A stretch of 64,000 nucleotides of DNA, taken from positions 2,380,436 through 2,444,435 of the forward strand of contig NZ_JAFEJA010000002.1 of assembly GCF_016919245.1 (NCBI RefSeq), read 5' to 3'. This DNA is from Streptomyces zhihengii. Lineage in GTDB: Bacteria; Actinomycetota; Actinomycetes; Streptomycetales; Streptomycetaceae. The notes below the pieces were generated by a model. The model was not told the origin of the DNA, searched no databases, and saw only the letters and a program-made list of their open reading frames with translations. Position 1 is the first letter of the stretch; each line of letters opens with the position of its first letter. The position numbers were made by a program, and so were the translations under genes. This document shows, in pieces, positions 36,289-44,612 of this stretch.

Positions 36289-37350
36289 ATGGAGCCCATC
36301 GATGTTGCTGTGATCGGCGGCGGCCAGTCCGGCCTCGCCACCGCCCATGCGCTGCTCCGGCGCGGGCTGCGGCTGGTGGTGCTGGAGGCGTCCGACCGGG
36401 CGGCCGGGTCGTGGCCGCACTACTACGACAGCCTCACGCTGTTCTCGCCGGCCCGGTACAGCTCCCTGCCCGGGATGCCGTTCCCCGGCGCGGACCGGGA
36501 CCGCTACCCCCACCGGGGCGAGGTCGTCGCCTACCTCACCGCCTGCGCCGACCGCCTGGACGCCGAGATCCGCACCGGCTGCCGCGTCACCGCGGTCCGC
36601 CGCACCGGGGATGTCTTCGCAGTGGAGCTGGAAGGCGGCGGCCGGCTTTCCGCGCGAGCCGCCGTGGCGGCCTCCGGGACGTTCGGACACCCGCACCGCC
36701 CCGCGCTGCCGGGCCTTCGGGAGTTCACCGGGCAGGTGCTGCACGCCGCCGACTACCGCAGCCAGGCCCCCTTCTCCGGCCGCCGGGTGGTGGTGGTCGG
36801 GGCCGGGAACTCCGCGGTGCAGATCGCCGCCGAGCTCACCGAGGCGACACGGGTCACGCTCGCCACCCGCGCCCCGGTGAAGTTCGTGCCCCAGCGCATC
36901 CTCGGTCGCGACCTGCACTTCTGGACGGCCCGCACCGGCCTGGACACCGCACCTCTCGGCCGCCTCCTGCTACGCCCGCCGGCGCAGCCGGTCCTCGATG
37001 ACGGCCGCTACCGGGCCGCCCTGGCCGCAGGCCGGCCGGACCGGCGGGCGGTGTTCACCGGCGCCGACGGGGCCGAGCTCGTCTGGTCGGACGGGCAGCG
37101 GGAGGAGGTCGACGCGATCGTGCTCGCCACCGGCTACCGCCCAGACCTGCCCTACCTCGCCGGCCTCGACGGCGCTCTCGACGCCGACGGGAATCGCCGG
37201 CACCGCGAGGGCCTCGCCACCGGTGTGCCGGGGCTGGCGTTCGTCGGGCTGGAGTGGCAGCGCAGCCTGTCGTCGAACTCGCTGCGCGGCGTCGGACGGG
37301 ACGCACGGCGGATCGCCCGGCACCTGGCCGCCCACCTCGCGCGCCGGTGA
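36289..37350 (+). CDS. arsO: ArsO-like flavin monooxygenase
   Basis: 353 residues from ATG 36289 (MEPIDVAVIGGGQSGLATAH; AGAGG 8 bases upstream, ATG 36283 also in frame). FAD site GGGQSGLA at 10-17, FMO-like block SLTLFSPARYSSLPGMPFPG, NADPH site VVGAGNSAVQIAAELT and ATGYRPDLPYL. This is the pattern of ArsO, the putative flavin monooxygenase of Streptomyces arsenic clusters, and it is paralogous to 38308-39366. The downstream arsR starts 42 bp later. The exact reaction of ArsO is not established. Confidence 0.7.
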   Translation: MEPIDVAVIGGGQSGLATAHALLRRGLRLVVLEASDRAAGSWPHYYDSLTLFSPARYSSLPGMPFPGADRDRYPHRGEVVAYLTACADRLDAEIRTGCRVTAVRRTGDVFAVELEGGGRLSARAAVAASGTFGHPHRPALPGLREFTGQVLHAADYRSQAPFSGRRVVVVGAGNSAVQIAAELTEATRVTLATRAPVKFVPQRILGRDLHFWTARTGLDTAPLGRLLLRPPAQPVLDDGRYRAALAAGRPDRRAVFTGADGAELVWSDGQREEVDAIVLATGYRPDLPYLAGLDGALDADGNRRHREGLATGVPGLAFVGLEWQRSLSSNSLRGVGRDARRIARHLAAHLARR

Positions 37351-37368
37351 CGGGCCTCCCCGCACTGG

Positions 37369-37400
37369 TTCGACATGTGTCAACATAGACGCATGTCGAA
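37369..37400. promoter_or_regulatory. ArsR operator overlapping the arsR start
   Basis: TTCGACATG (37369-37377) and CATGTCGAA (37392-37400) form a 9-bp inverted repeat spanning the ATG of the regulator at 37393. It shares the core and the CAACATAGAC spacer with the site at about 36254-36275, which argues for autoregulation. Confidence 0.65.
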
Positions 37401-37767
37401 CACGAAGGTGTTGCCGCTGCTCGCACCCGCCGACGCCCAGGGCGTGGTGCCGTGCTGCCCGCCGCTGACCGAGCGGCCGATGACCGCCGAGGAGGCCGAG
37501 ACCGCCGCGCGGATGTTCAAGGCGCTCGGCGACCCGGTCCGCCTGCGTCTCTTCTCGGCCGTGGCCTCCCACGAGGGAGGCGAGGCGTGCGTGTGCGACA
37601 TCTCCGACGTCGGCGTCTCCCAGCCCACCGTGTCCCACCACCTGAAGAAGCTCAAGGAGGCCGGGCTGCTCACCTCCGAGCGGCGTGCCACCTGGGTCTA
37701 CTACCGCGTCGAGCCGTCCGTGCTGGCGGCGATGGGCAAGCTGCTGGCCCTGCCGGCCGCGGCCTGA
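37393..37767 (+). CDS. arsR: ArsR-family repressor, Cys-pair and CVCD type
   Basis: A 124-residue winged-helix regulator. After MSNTKVLPLLAP it carries a Cys pair (VVPCCPPLTE), then FKALGDPVRLRLFSAVASHE, the metal motif EACVCDISD, the recognition helix SQPTVSHHLKKLKEAGLL and the wing RRATWVYYRV. Cysteines near the N-terminus and in CVCD can form an As(III) site. Binding of As(III) would release the operators at 36200 and 37369. The next gene (arsN-like) starts 26 bp downstream. Confidence 0.8.
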   Translation: MSNTKVLPLLAPADAQGVVPCCPPLTERPMTAEEAETAARMFKALGDPVRLRLFSAVASHEGGEACVCDISDVGVSQPTVSHHLKKLKEAGLLTSERRATWVYYRVEPSVLAAMGKLLALPAAA

Positions 37768-37793
37768 GCGAACCAGGACCAGAGGGGAACGTC

Positions 37794-38303
37794 GTGGGGA
37801 GCGGATCTGCGAGCGCGGTGATCGTGCCGCTGCTGCCGGAGCACGCGGGGCAGGTGCTGGCCGTCTACCAGGCCGGGATCGACGAGGGGAACGCCACCTT
37901 CGAGACCGTCGCGCCCACCTGGGAAGCATTCGACGCGGCGAAGCTGCCCGAGCACCGCTTCGCCGCCGTCGACGCCGACGGGACTTTGCTGGGCTGGGTG
38001 GCTGCGAGCCGGGTCTCCGACCGGTGCGCCTACGCGGGCGTGGTCGAGCACTCCGTCTACGTCCACCCGGCCGCCCGGGGCCGCGGCGTCGCCTCCGCCC
38101 TGCTGAAGGCGCTGGTGGATTCCACGGAACGGGCCGGGATCTGGACGATCCAGTCGGGGATCTTCCCCGAGAACACCGCCAGCCTCGCCGTGCACCAGCG
38201 GGCCGGCTTCCGTGTCATCGGTACGCGGGAGCGCATCGGGCGCCATCACGGCCTCTGGCGCGACGTCGTCCTCGTCGAGCGCCGCAGCCCCGCCATCACC
38301 TGA
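37794..38303 (+). CDS. arsN: ArsN-type GNAT acetyltransferase
   Basis: 169 residues from GTG 37794 (AGGGGA 6 bases upstream). It is a phosphinothricin-acetyltransferase-like GNAT: VIVPLLPEHAGQVLAVYQAG, IDEGNATFETVAPTWEAFD, SVYVHPAARGRGVASALLKA (acetyl-CoA site), GIFPENTASLAVHQRAGFRV and RERIGRHHGLWRDVVLVERR. ArsN1 enzymes acetylate the alpha-amino group of arsinothricin or phosphinothricin. Its place right after arsR supports arsinothricin resistance; biochemical specificity cannot be read from sequence. It is convergent with 38308, with a 4-bp gap. Confidence 0.75.
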   Translation: MGSGSASAVIVPLLPEHAGQVLAVYQAGIDEGNATFETVAPTWEAFDAAKLPEHRFAAVDADGTLLGWVAASRVSDRCAYAGVVEHSVYVHPAARGRGVASALLKALVDSTERAGIWTIQSGIFPENTASLAVHQRAGFRVIGTRERIGRHHGLWRDVVLVERRSPAIT

Positions 38304-38307
38304 CCCG

Positions 38308-39366
38308 TCAGGGCAGCTGTGCGATGGCGCGGGCGGCGTCGCGGGCGGTGCGGCCGACGCCGATGAGAGTGGCCGAGGCCGGGCCGGTCCAGTCGCCGTA
38401 GCCGAGCAGGTGCAGCCGCGGCTCACCCAGCGCCCGCGTGCCGTCGGTGGTGATGTGTCCGCGCGGACCCCGCAGGTTCAGCGGGGCAAGGTGGGACAGG
38501 GCCGGGCGGAAACCGGTGCACCAGATCACCGCGTCCGCGTCGCTCCGGCTGCCGTCGGCCCACCGGACACCGGCTGCCGTGAGCTGGGCGAACATCGGCT
38601 TCGCGGTCAGGAGCCCGGCGCCGCGGGCTGCGCGGACGGGCGGCACGGCCACGATGTCGCCGAGGGAGGCGACCCCGCCGGTGTCGGTGTGGCCGGCGTC
38701 CAGGGCGCGGCGGCGGGCGGTGGCGACATCGAACAGGGCCCGGCCGTCGATGTCATCGGCCAGGAACCGCGGCTCGCGCTGGGTCACCCACGTCACCTCG
38801 ACACGGCCGTCCAGGGCGAGGTCGGCGGCGATCTGCGCGCCGGAGTTCCCGCCGCCGACCACGATCACGCGCTGCCCGGCGAAGTCGGCCGGACAGCGGT
38901 AGTTCACCGTGTGCAGCTGCCGGCCGGTGAAGACGCTAAGGCCTGGGACGGCGGGCAGGAACGGCCGCGACCAGGTGCCGGTTGCGCTGACGACCGCACG
39001 TGCCCGCCAGCTGCCAGAGTCCGCCTCGACCAGGAGCCGGTCCGCGTCACGGCGTACGGCGTGCACGCGGGTGCCGTGCGCCACGGGCAGGTCGTAGCGC
39101 TTCTCGTAGTCGGCGAGGTAGTCCACCACGTGCCCGGCGCCCGGATACGTCCCGCCCGGCTGGGCGGGCATGAGGCGGCCGGGCAGCGAGGAGTGCTCCG
39201 CGGGGGAGAACAGGTGCAGGGAGTCCCACATGTGCTGCCAGGACCCGCCCGGCGCCGCCTCCGCGTCCAGGATCACGAAGTCGAGGCTCTGGCGGCGCAG
39301 GTGGTAGCCGGCGGCGAGCCCTGCCTGGCCGCCGCCGACCACCACCACATCCGCGTGCTGTGTCAC
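38308..39366 (-). CDS. arsO: ArsO flavin-dependent monooxygenase
   Basis: 352 residues. FAD site VVGGGQAGLAAGYHL at about 8-22, LHLFSPAEHSSLPGRLMP, NADPH site VVGGGNSGAQIAADLAL and CTGFRPALSHL. Its ATG overlaps the acr3 stop (ATGA), completing an arsR-acr3-arsO operon. This order and the divergent arsC-arsT are those described for the Streptomyces arsRBOCT cluster on a linear plasmid. The role is thought to be oxidation of or help with export of arsenic species, unproven. Confidence 0.8.
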   Translation of the reverse strand: MTQHADVVVVGGGQAGLAAGYHLRRQSLDFVILDAEAAPGGSWQHMWDSLHLFSPAEHSSLPGRLMPAQPGGTYPGAGHVVDYLADYEKRYDLPVAHGTRVHAVRRDADRLLVEADSGSWRARAVVSATGTWSRPFLPAVPGLSVFTGRQLHTVNYRCPADFAGQRVIVVGGGNSGAQIAADLALDGRVEVTWVTQREPRFLADDIDGRALFDVATARRRALDAGHTDTGGVASLGDIVAVPPVRAARGAGLLTAKPMFAQLTAAGVRWADGSRSDADAVIWCTGFRPALSHLAPLNLRGPRGHITTDGTRALGEPRLHLLGYGDWTGPASATLIGVGRTARDAARAIAQLP

Positions 39367-40475
39367 GGAGCCGTCGTCACCCTGTCCGGGGCGAACTTAC
39401 TGCGCCAGGCGAGCGCGACGTAGACCAGGCCGATCAGGACCGGTACCTCGATGAGCGGACCGACGACCCCGGCCAGGGCCTGGCCGGAGGTGACGCCGAA
39501 CGTCGCGATGGCAACGGCGATGGCCAGCTCGAAGTTGTTGCCCGCGGCCGTGAAGGCGAGCGTGGTGGTGCGCTCGTAGGTCAAGCCGATGGCCTTGCCC
39601 AGCAGAAAGCTCCCGAAGAACAGCACCGCGAAGTAGACCAGCAGCGGAAGCGCGATCCGGACGACGTCCAGCGGCTTCGAGGTGATCGCGTCGCCCTGGA
39701 GGGCGAAGAGGATGACGATCGTGAAGAGCAGCCCGTACAGCGCCCACGGCCCGATCTTGGGCAGGAAGTTGGACTCGTAGCGCTCGCGGCCCAGCTTCTT
39801 CTCGCCGATGCGGCGGGTGAGGAATCCGGCGACCAGCGGGATGCCGAGGAAGACGATCACGTTCAGGGCGACATGCCAGACCGGCACGTCGAGTCCCTGG
39901 CCGTTGCCGAGGCCCAGCCACTGCGGCAGCAGGTCGAGGTAGAACCATCCGAGCAGGCTGAAGGCGATGACCTGGAAGACGGAGTTGAGGGCGACCAGGA
40001 CGGCGGCGGCCTCGCGGTCGCCGCAGGCCAGGTCGTTCCAGATGATCACCATGGCGATGCAGCGGGCCAGCCCGACGATGATCAGGCCGGTGCGGTACTC
40101 GGGCAGGTCCGGCAGGAAGATCCAGGCCAGCGCGAACATCACGGCCGGGCCGACGACCCAGTTGACGACCAGCGACGAGACCATCAGCTTCTTGTCGCCG
40201 GTGACCGAGTCGAGCCGGTCGTAGCGGACCTTGGCGAGCACCGGATACATCATCACGAGCAGACCGATCGCGATCGGCAGCGAGATGCCGCCAACCTCGA
40301 CCTTCGACAGCGCGTCGCCCAGACCCGGGATCAACCGGCCCAGGCCGAGCCCGACGCCCATGGCGAGCAGGATCCACACGGCGAGATACCGGTCGAGGGT
40401 GGAAAGCTTCTTGACGATCGAGGCGTCCCCGCCGCCCGCCGGGGCGGAGGCGGTGGTGGGCTCGGTGGAAGTCAC
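39363..40475 (-). CDS. acr3: ACR3-family arsenite efflux permease
   Basis: 370 residues with about ten TM helices; start GTG 40475 overlapping the arsR stop (GTGA). Family marks: LDRYLAVWILLAMGVGLGLG, the Cys in TM4 (GLARCIAMVIIWNDLACGDR), which is essential for As(III) transport, and AFTAAGNNFELAIAVAIATF near the end. It exports arsenite driven by proton motive force. It is translationally coupled to arsR upstream and arsO downstream. Confidence 0.9.
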   Translation of the reverse strand: MTSTEPTTASAPAGGGDASIVKKLSTLDRYLAVWILLAMGVGLGLGRLIPGLGDALSKVEVGGISLPIAIGLLVMMYPVLAKVRYDRLDSVTGDKKLMVSSLVVNWVVGPAVMFALAWIFLPDLPEYRTGLIIVGLARCIAMVIIWNDLACGDREAAAVLVALNSVFQVIAFSLLGWFYLDLLPQWLGLGNGQGLDVPVWHVALNVIVFLGIPLVAGFLTRRIGEKKLGRERYESNFLPKIGPWALYGLLFTIVILFALQGDAITSKPLDVVRIALPLLVYFAVLFFGSFLLGKAIGLTYERTTTLAFTAAGNNFELAIAVAIATFGVTSGQALAGVVGPLIEVPVLIGLVYVALAWRSKFAPDRVTTAP

Positions 40476-40780
40476 GGGCAGGCCCTCTTGTTCTCGGCGG
40501 CGGTGCGGGCGGAGGCGGCGAGTGCGGCGAACTGCTCGGACAGGCCGGCCAGGACCTCGGGCTTGAGCTTGTAGTACGTGAAGCGGCCGCACGGCTCGGT
40601 CTCCACGATCCCGGCCTCGCGCAGCACCTTCATGTGGTTGGACAGGTTGGTCTGCTTGGCTCCAGTCTCCTCGACCAGATGCGTCGTGCAGAGCGTCTCG
40701 CGCGCCAGCAGGGTCACGATCTGAAGGCGGAGCGGATCGCCCAGCACCCGGATCACATCAGGATCGACTGAAGTCAGCAT
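40472..40780 (-). CDS. arsR: ArsR-family repressor of the acr3 operon
   Basis: 102-residue winged-helix protein: VIRVLGDPLRLQIVTLLARE, then TLCTTHLVEETGAKQTNLSN, HMKVLREAGIVETEPCGRFT and YYKLKPEVL. It lacks the CVCD motif of the other ArsR in this window; its cysteines are in ETLC, EPCGR and the C-terminal RACP, which suggests a different As(III) site. First gene of arsR-acr3-arsO. A dyad lies in the 93-bp gap to arsC. Confidence 0.85.
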   Translation of the reverse strand: MLTSVDPDVIRVLGDPLRLQIVTLLARETLCTTHLVEETGAKQTNLSNHMKVLREAGIVETEPCGRFTYYKLKPEVLAGLSEQFAALAASARTAAENKRACP

Positions 40781-40781
40781 G

Positions 40782-40814
40782 CGCTGATACTGTCACATCA
40801 TCGCTCGCTGATAC
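40782..40814. promoter_or_regulatory. Likely operator between arsR and arsC
   Basis: Two copies of CGCTGATAC (40782-40790, 40806-40814) and a dyad ATCA-N8-TGAT (40797-40812) lie in the short divergent region. They differ from the GACAnnTGTC sites near the other arsR, as expected for two different repressors. Confidence 0.5.
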
Positions 40815-40873
40815 CAGCGAGGGCTGAAGTCATGGCGGCTGGGTCCGCCCTGCGACGAAAGAGAACGATCACC

Positions 40874-41296
40874 ATGGCCGACGAGCCGTCCGTCCTGTTC
40901 GTCTGCGTCCACAACGCCGGCCGCTCCCAGATGGCCGCCGCGTGGCTGACCCACCTGGCCGGCGACCGCGTCGAGGTCCGCTCCGCCGGCTCCAACCCGG
41001 GCGACAAGGTCAACCCGGCCGCCGTCGAGGCCATGGCCGAAGTCGGCATCGACATCTCCGCCCAGACGCCGAAGATCCTCACCATCGACGCGGTGAAGGA
41101 GTCGGACGTGTGCATCACCATGGGCTGCGGCGACACCTGCCCCGTCTTCCCCGGCAAGCGCTACCTCGACTGGAAGCTCGACGACCCGGCCGGCCAGGGC
41201 GTCGAAGCCGTGCGCCCGATCCGCGACGAGATCAAGACCCTCGTCGAGGGCCTGATCGCCGAGATCGCCCCGGCGAAGCCGGAGGCGACGGCGTGA
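40874..41296 (+). CDS. arsC: Arsenate reductase (LMW phosphatase type)
   Basis: 140 residues. P-loop [12 protein letters not shown] with nucleophile C11, [12 protein letters not shown], then C80, C85 and C89 in [17 protein letters not shown] for the intramolecular disulfide relay, and [11 protein letters not shown]. It reduces arsenate to arsenite with thioredoxin, feeding ACR3. The stop overlaps the arsT GTG (GTGA). All catalytic residues are present. Confidence 0.9.
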   Translation: MADEPSVLFVCVHNAGRSQMAAAWLTHLAGDRVEVRSAGSNPGDKVNPAAVEAMAEVGIDISAQTPKILTIDAVKESDVCITMGCGDTCPVFPGKRYLDWKLDDPAGQGVEAVRPIRDEIKTLVEGLIAEIAPAKPEATA

Positions 41297-42262
41297 GCGA
41301 GATACGCGAGGTCGTCACATCGGCTCCACCCTCGCCGGATACACCGCCGCCCTCTACACCGCCCGCGCCCAGCTCAGGCCCCTGGTGTTCGGCAGCTCCA
41401 TCTTCGTCGGCGGATCACTCACGACCACCACAGAGGTGGAGAACTTCCCCGGCTTCCCCGAAGGCGTCTACGGCCCGGTCCTGATGGAGAACATGCAGGC
41501 CCAAGCCGAGAAGTTCGGCGCCGAGACGGTCGACGACGACGTCATCGAGGCGGACCTCACCGGCGACATCAAGCTCCTCACCGACTCCGCGGGCACCGTG
41601 CACCGCGCCAGGACCGTGATCATCGCGACCGGGTCCGGCTACCGCAAGCTCAACCTGCCGAAGGAGGATGAGCTGTCCGGCCGGGGCGTGTCCTGGTGCG
41701 CGACCTGTGACGGGTTCTTCTTCCGCGACCGCGACATCGTCGTGCTCGGCGGCGACGCCGCCATGCAAGAGGCCACCTCCCTCACCCGCTTCGCCCGCTC
41801 CGTCACCGTCGTCCACCGCCGCTCCACCCTGCGCGCCTCCAAGGTGATGCAGGACCGGGCCTTCTCCGACGACAAGATCTCCTTCGCCTTCGACAGCGAG
41901 ATCACAGAGATCAAGGAGACGAACGCATGCTCGGCGGCGTCGTCCTGCGCGACGTCTTCACCGGCACCACACGCAAACTGAGCGAGACGGGGCTGTTCAT
42001 CGCCATCGGGCACGACCCGCGCACCGAGCTCTTCAAGGACCAGCTCGCCCTGGACACCGAGGGCTACGTCACCGTCGCGTCCCCGACGACGCGAACGAGC
42101 CTGCCCGGGGTGTTCGCCGCCGGCGACGTCGTCGACCACACCTACCGCCAGGCCATCACGGCCGCGGTCACCGGTGCGGCCGCAGTCCTGGACGCCGAGC
42201 GCTACCTCGCCGCCGGGAGCGCGGCCACGACGGATAGGGCGACGGAAACCGTCCCGGCCTGA
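41293..42262 (+). pseudogene. arsT: arsT thioredoxin reductase, frameshifted
   Basis: GTG 41293 overlaps the arsC stop and reads SEIREVVT, then leaves the frame. The real continuation in another frame is [20 protein letters not shown], with the FAD glycine motif GSGPAG changed to GSTLAG. The redox site [10 protein letters not shown] is intact. Near 41928 a second frame change joins KETN to [20 protein letters not shown] and the end GVFAAGDVVDHTYRQAITAA. Two frameshifts and a damaged FAD motif argue that arsC must use a thioredoxin reductase from elsewhere. Confidence 0.7.
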
Positions 42263-42387
42263 GCGACATCCGCGAGCGGGACCGTCCGGATGTTCCAGAC
42301 CTCCCCGTTGCTGTCGCTGTCGCTGCCGGGCCGCGTCAACCTAGGGCGCGGCCGCTTGCGCCGGGTTACCAAACGGGGCGCCCAGCT

Positions 42388-42597
42388 TCAGCGGATCCGC
42401 GGCAGCGCCTTGTCGGGGTGCGCCGTCTGTACGTACTTCACGGCGATCCTGGGGTGGATGCCGAAGAGCCGGACGAGGCAGATCGGGTCGGCCGTCTCGC
42501 GGGCTTCGTCGAGCACCCGGTTGGTCCACAGTTGGCGGGGCAGGAGGCCGATCTGGTCGAACGCGGTGCGCATGCCGGTGTAAAGAGGCACCCGCAA
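42388..42597 (-). pseudogene. Site-specific recombinase C-terminal fragment
   Basis: 69 codons: VPLYTGMRTAFDQIGLLPRQ, then LWTNRVLDEARETADPICLV and RLFGIHPRIAVKYVQTAHPD ending ALPRIR. The LFGIHxxxAVKYVxxAHP block matches the C-terminal segment of Streptomyces integrase-like proteins. No catalytic Arg/Tyr boxes are present. Confidence 0.4.
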
Positions 42598-42625
42598 CCC
42601 GAAGTCACCACGATGGGGCGGCCGG

Positions 42626-42830
42626 TTGAACGGGTCGACCGGCGACGATGCCGATGGCGAGGGTGTGCTGGTGGGCTGGCAGCCGGATGGTCTGCTGCGT
42701 GGTTCGCGTGATCTGGAGGCCGAGGCCCATCTGGTCTCGGAGGGGCTGGAGGGTCTGCACCGGGCTTTCGGTATCGCGCTGACCGTGGTCTTGGGAGTCG
42801 CGTCCCGGGGGCCGGTTGCGCGTCACCCGG
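42626..42830 (+). pseudogene. Remnant of the 53077-type hypothetical gene
   Basis: DDADGEGVLVGWQPDGLLRG and SRDLEAEAHLVSEGLEGLHR, then AFGIALTVVL, match residues about 28-88 of the intact gene at 53077. The start and the rest are lost. It marks the left edge of the first copy of the duplicated STAS/ATPase module. Confidence 0.55.
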
Positions 42831-42869
42831 TGCGGCGCGGGGTCCAGCCGCTCGTCTGCCGCTGGGGGT

Positions 42870-43228
42870 TCAGAGGGTGCGGACGAGGAAGAGGGCGGCG
42901 GCGATGCTGGGGCCGGTGGGCCGGAAGCGGTGGGTGCCGGCGATGGCGATCCGCTGGTGCAGGACGGGTGGCAGGGTGTTGACGAGGACGAGCCGGGTGC
43001 GGGTGCGGGTGGTGAGCAGTAGGCCGTGGAGGGTCTCGCCGGCTTAGGTGAGCTGGGTGACGTCGACGACCAGGCGCCGTCCGGTGGCCCGGACGGCGGT
43101 GAACGCGGCTTCCAGGACGTGGCGGTGGGCGTGGTCGGCGCGCCGTAGAGGACGAGGACCTGGACGCCGTGTTCGGTGTAGGCCTCGAGGACGGGTCCAT
43201 GGGGGAGGGGGAAGCCGGCCAGGGCCAT
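42870..43228 (-). pseudogene. STAS-domain protein copy with frameshift and nonsense
   Basis: Decayed twin of the STAS gene at 53422. MALAGFPLPHGPVLEAYTEH and GVQVLVLYGA are followed by a frameshift near 43145 to HVLEAAFTAVRATGRRLVVD, VTQLT, then TAA (43046-43044) where the twin has TAC (Tyr). AGETLHGLLLTTRTRTRLVL continues to the natural end at 42870. Two independent lesions make it non-functional. Confidence 0.65.
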
Positions 43229-43475
43229 CGTGTCCTGCGCCTTCGGGACGGTCTGCTCGCACAAGGATGGGTGCCCGGGGCCTCCGCACGGGGGTCGGGG
43301 AGCCCCGGGGCGCGGTCACGTCACTCGGGAGAGGTCTGATGTGGCCGCCATCGTGCCGCGTGAAGACGCGAGCCGCGGAGGGACGCACGGTGGTGTTCAC
43401 CCCCACGGCGCAGCCACCGCAGAGGATGGGGCCAGTTCAGTACAGGGGCAGCACGTCGACAATGTCGCCGCTCGG

Positions 43476-43701
43476 CTATCGGAGGTCGACTTCGGCGATG
43501 AGTGAGGCTTTGATGCTGGTGTAGGTGCTGCCGTCGGGGAGCGGCGTGGGGTCCGGGGCCGGTCAGGTAGGTTGCCAGGGCTCGGACCAGCGTCTCGGTG
43601 AGTACATAGGACAGGACAAGCTTCCCGCTGGGGAGCTGCAGGACGAGTTGCCGCGGACTGCCCGCGGGCCCGGTGTAGCCCAGCACCACAGCGTGCCGCA
43701 C
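43476..43701 (-). pseudogene. Frameshifted copy of the YTGP small protein
   Basis: HAVVLGYTGPAGSPRQLVLQ, LPSGKLVLSYVLTETLVRAL and ATYLTGPGP match the intact gene at 53999-54271. A one-base shift near 43555 is needed to reach DGSTYTSIKASLIAEVDL and the stop at 43476. Confidence 0.6.
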
Positions 43702-43812
43702 TCCGGCCGCGCCCGTTGCGGGCCTGCCGCTTCAAGAACGCCCCGCCAACCGGAACTGCTTCCGGCGCGGCCAGGGCCGGGGCGGGTGGTCAGGTGAGGG
43801 CTGCCGGCGTCG

Positions 43813-44139
43813 TCAGGCAGCGTGCGGTGCGCCGGCGTCCGGGAGGTAGCGGTCGAAGTCCGCGTCGGGGAAGAGTTCGCAGGCGATGGTGAGCAGCCTG
43901 CGGGGCTGGGGGTGCAGGTGGGTGAGGCTGGTCGCGCGTGCGGGGGCGTCTGCGGTGTTGAGCAGGTGGAGGCCGGCGACGTCGACGAAGTGTGCGTCGC
44001 GCAGGTCCCAGGCGACGGCGGTCACCGCGGGCGGGAGCCGGTGCAGGGTGGCGCGCAGCTGGTCGAGGTGCTGGAAGTCGATGTCGCCGTGCGGCGTTAA
44101 CGTGGCGCTGGTGCCGTGGATGTCGGTGGTGATGTTCAT
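43813..44139 (-). CDS. Anti-sigma factor antagonist-like STAS protein
   Basis: 108-residue single STAS domain (MNITTDIHGTSATLTPHGDI, DFQHLDQLRATLHRLPPAV, AWDLRDAHFVDVAGLHLLNT). The position of the usual phospho-Ser (D-S-S/T-G) is occupied by HFVDVAGL, so regulation by phosphorylation at the canonical site is unlikely. It is divergent from the ATP-binding protein at 44613, and together they form a partner-switch-like pair. A paralogue is at 56776. AAGGGGG lies upstream of the ATG. Confidence 0.75.
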   Translation of the reverse strand: MNITTDIHGTSATLTPHGDIDFQHLDQLRATLHRLPPAVTAVAWDLRDAHFVDVAGLHLLNTADAPARATSLTHLHPQPRRLLTIACELFPDADFDRYLPDAGAPHAA

Positions 44140-44612
44140 GGTGGGCGAGCCCCCTTCCGGCGGGGGGTTGGTGAGCCCACAGACGAGGCGGCCCGTACGT
44201 CCGGGGCCGACGACTATGGCGGGCCGTGGATGCCCGGGGTGGGGGCAACGTCCACGAACCCAAAAGAGCCGGGCCTTGCGGCGCCGACTCGGTCTCTTGT
44301 CCGCCCAGCGTGGCACACCCCCCGCCGCGAACGCCAGGCCGGTGCCGTTCCCTGACATCCACTGCCGCCTGACCAGCATGTTCTTGTGAAGCGCGGGCCC
44401 CTCGCAGCCGTTACCCGAGGCTGAAGCCGTCCTGCCGCCATCGGCCGCAGGCGAGACAGACGGCCCTGCCAGCGCACTACGCCATCCCCGACATGCGCAC
44501 CGCCGCGCAGCCTGGCCGTAGGATGCCTCCTCGTGCTGCACAACGGCGCGGACCGCTCCCCGCCTGCTCCGGCTCGGCGCAGGTAGACGCCGAGACACGA
44601 TCGGGGAGGATC
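44140..44612. other. Conserved divergent intergenic region, copy 1
   Basis: The first 200 bp next to the STAS gene are clearly similar to 57103-57300 (both contain GGGGGCAACGTCC and a GAGCCGGGCCTTG block). Conservation outside coding sequence suggests shared promoters or a leader RNA. No ORF is supported here. Confidence 0.5.
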
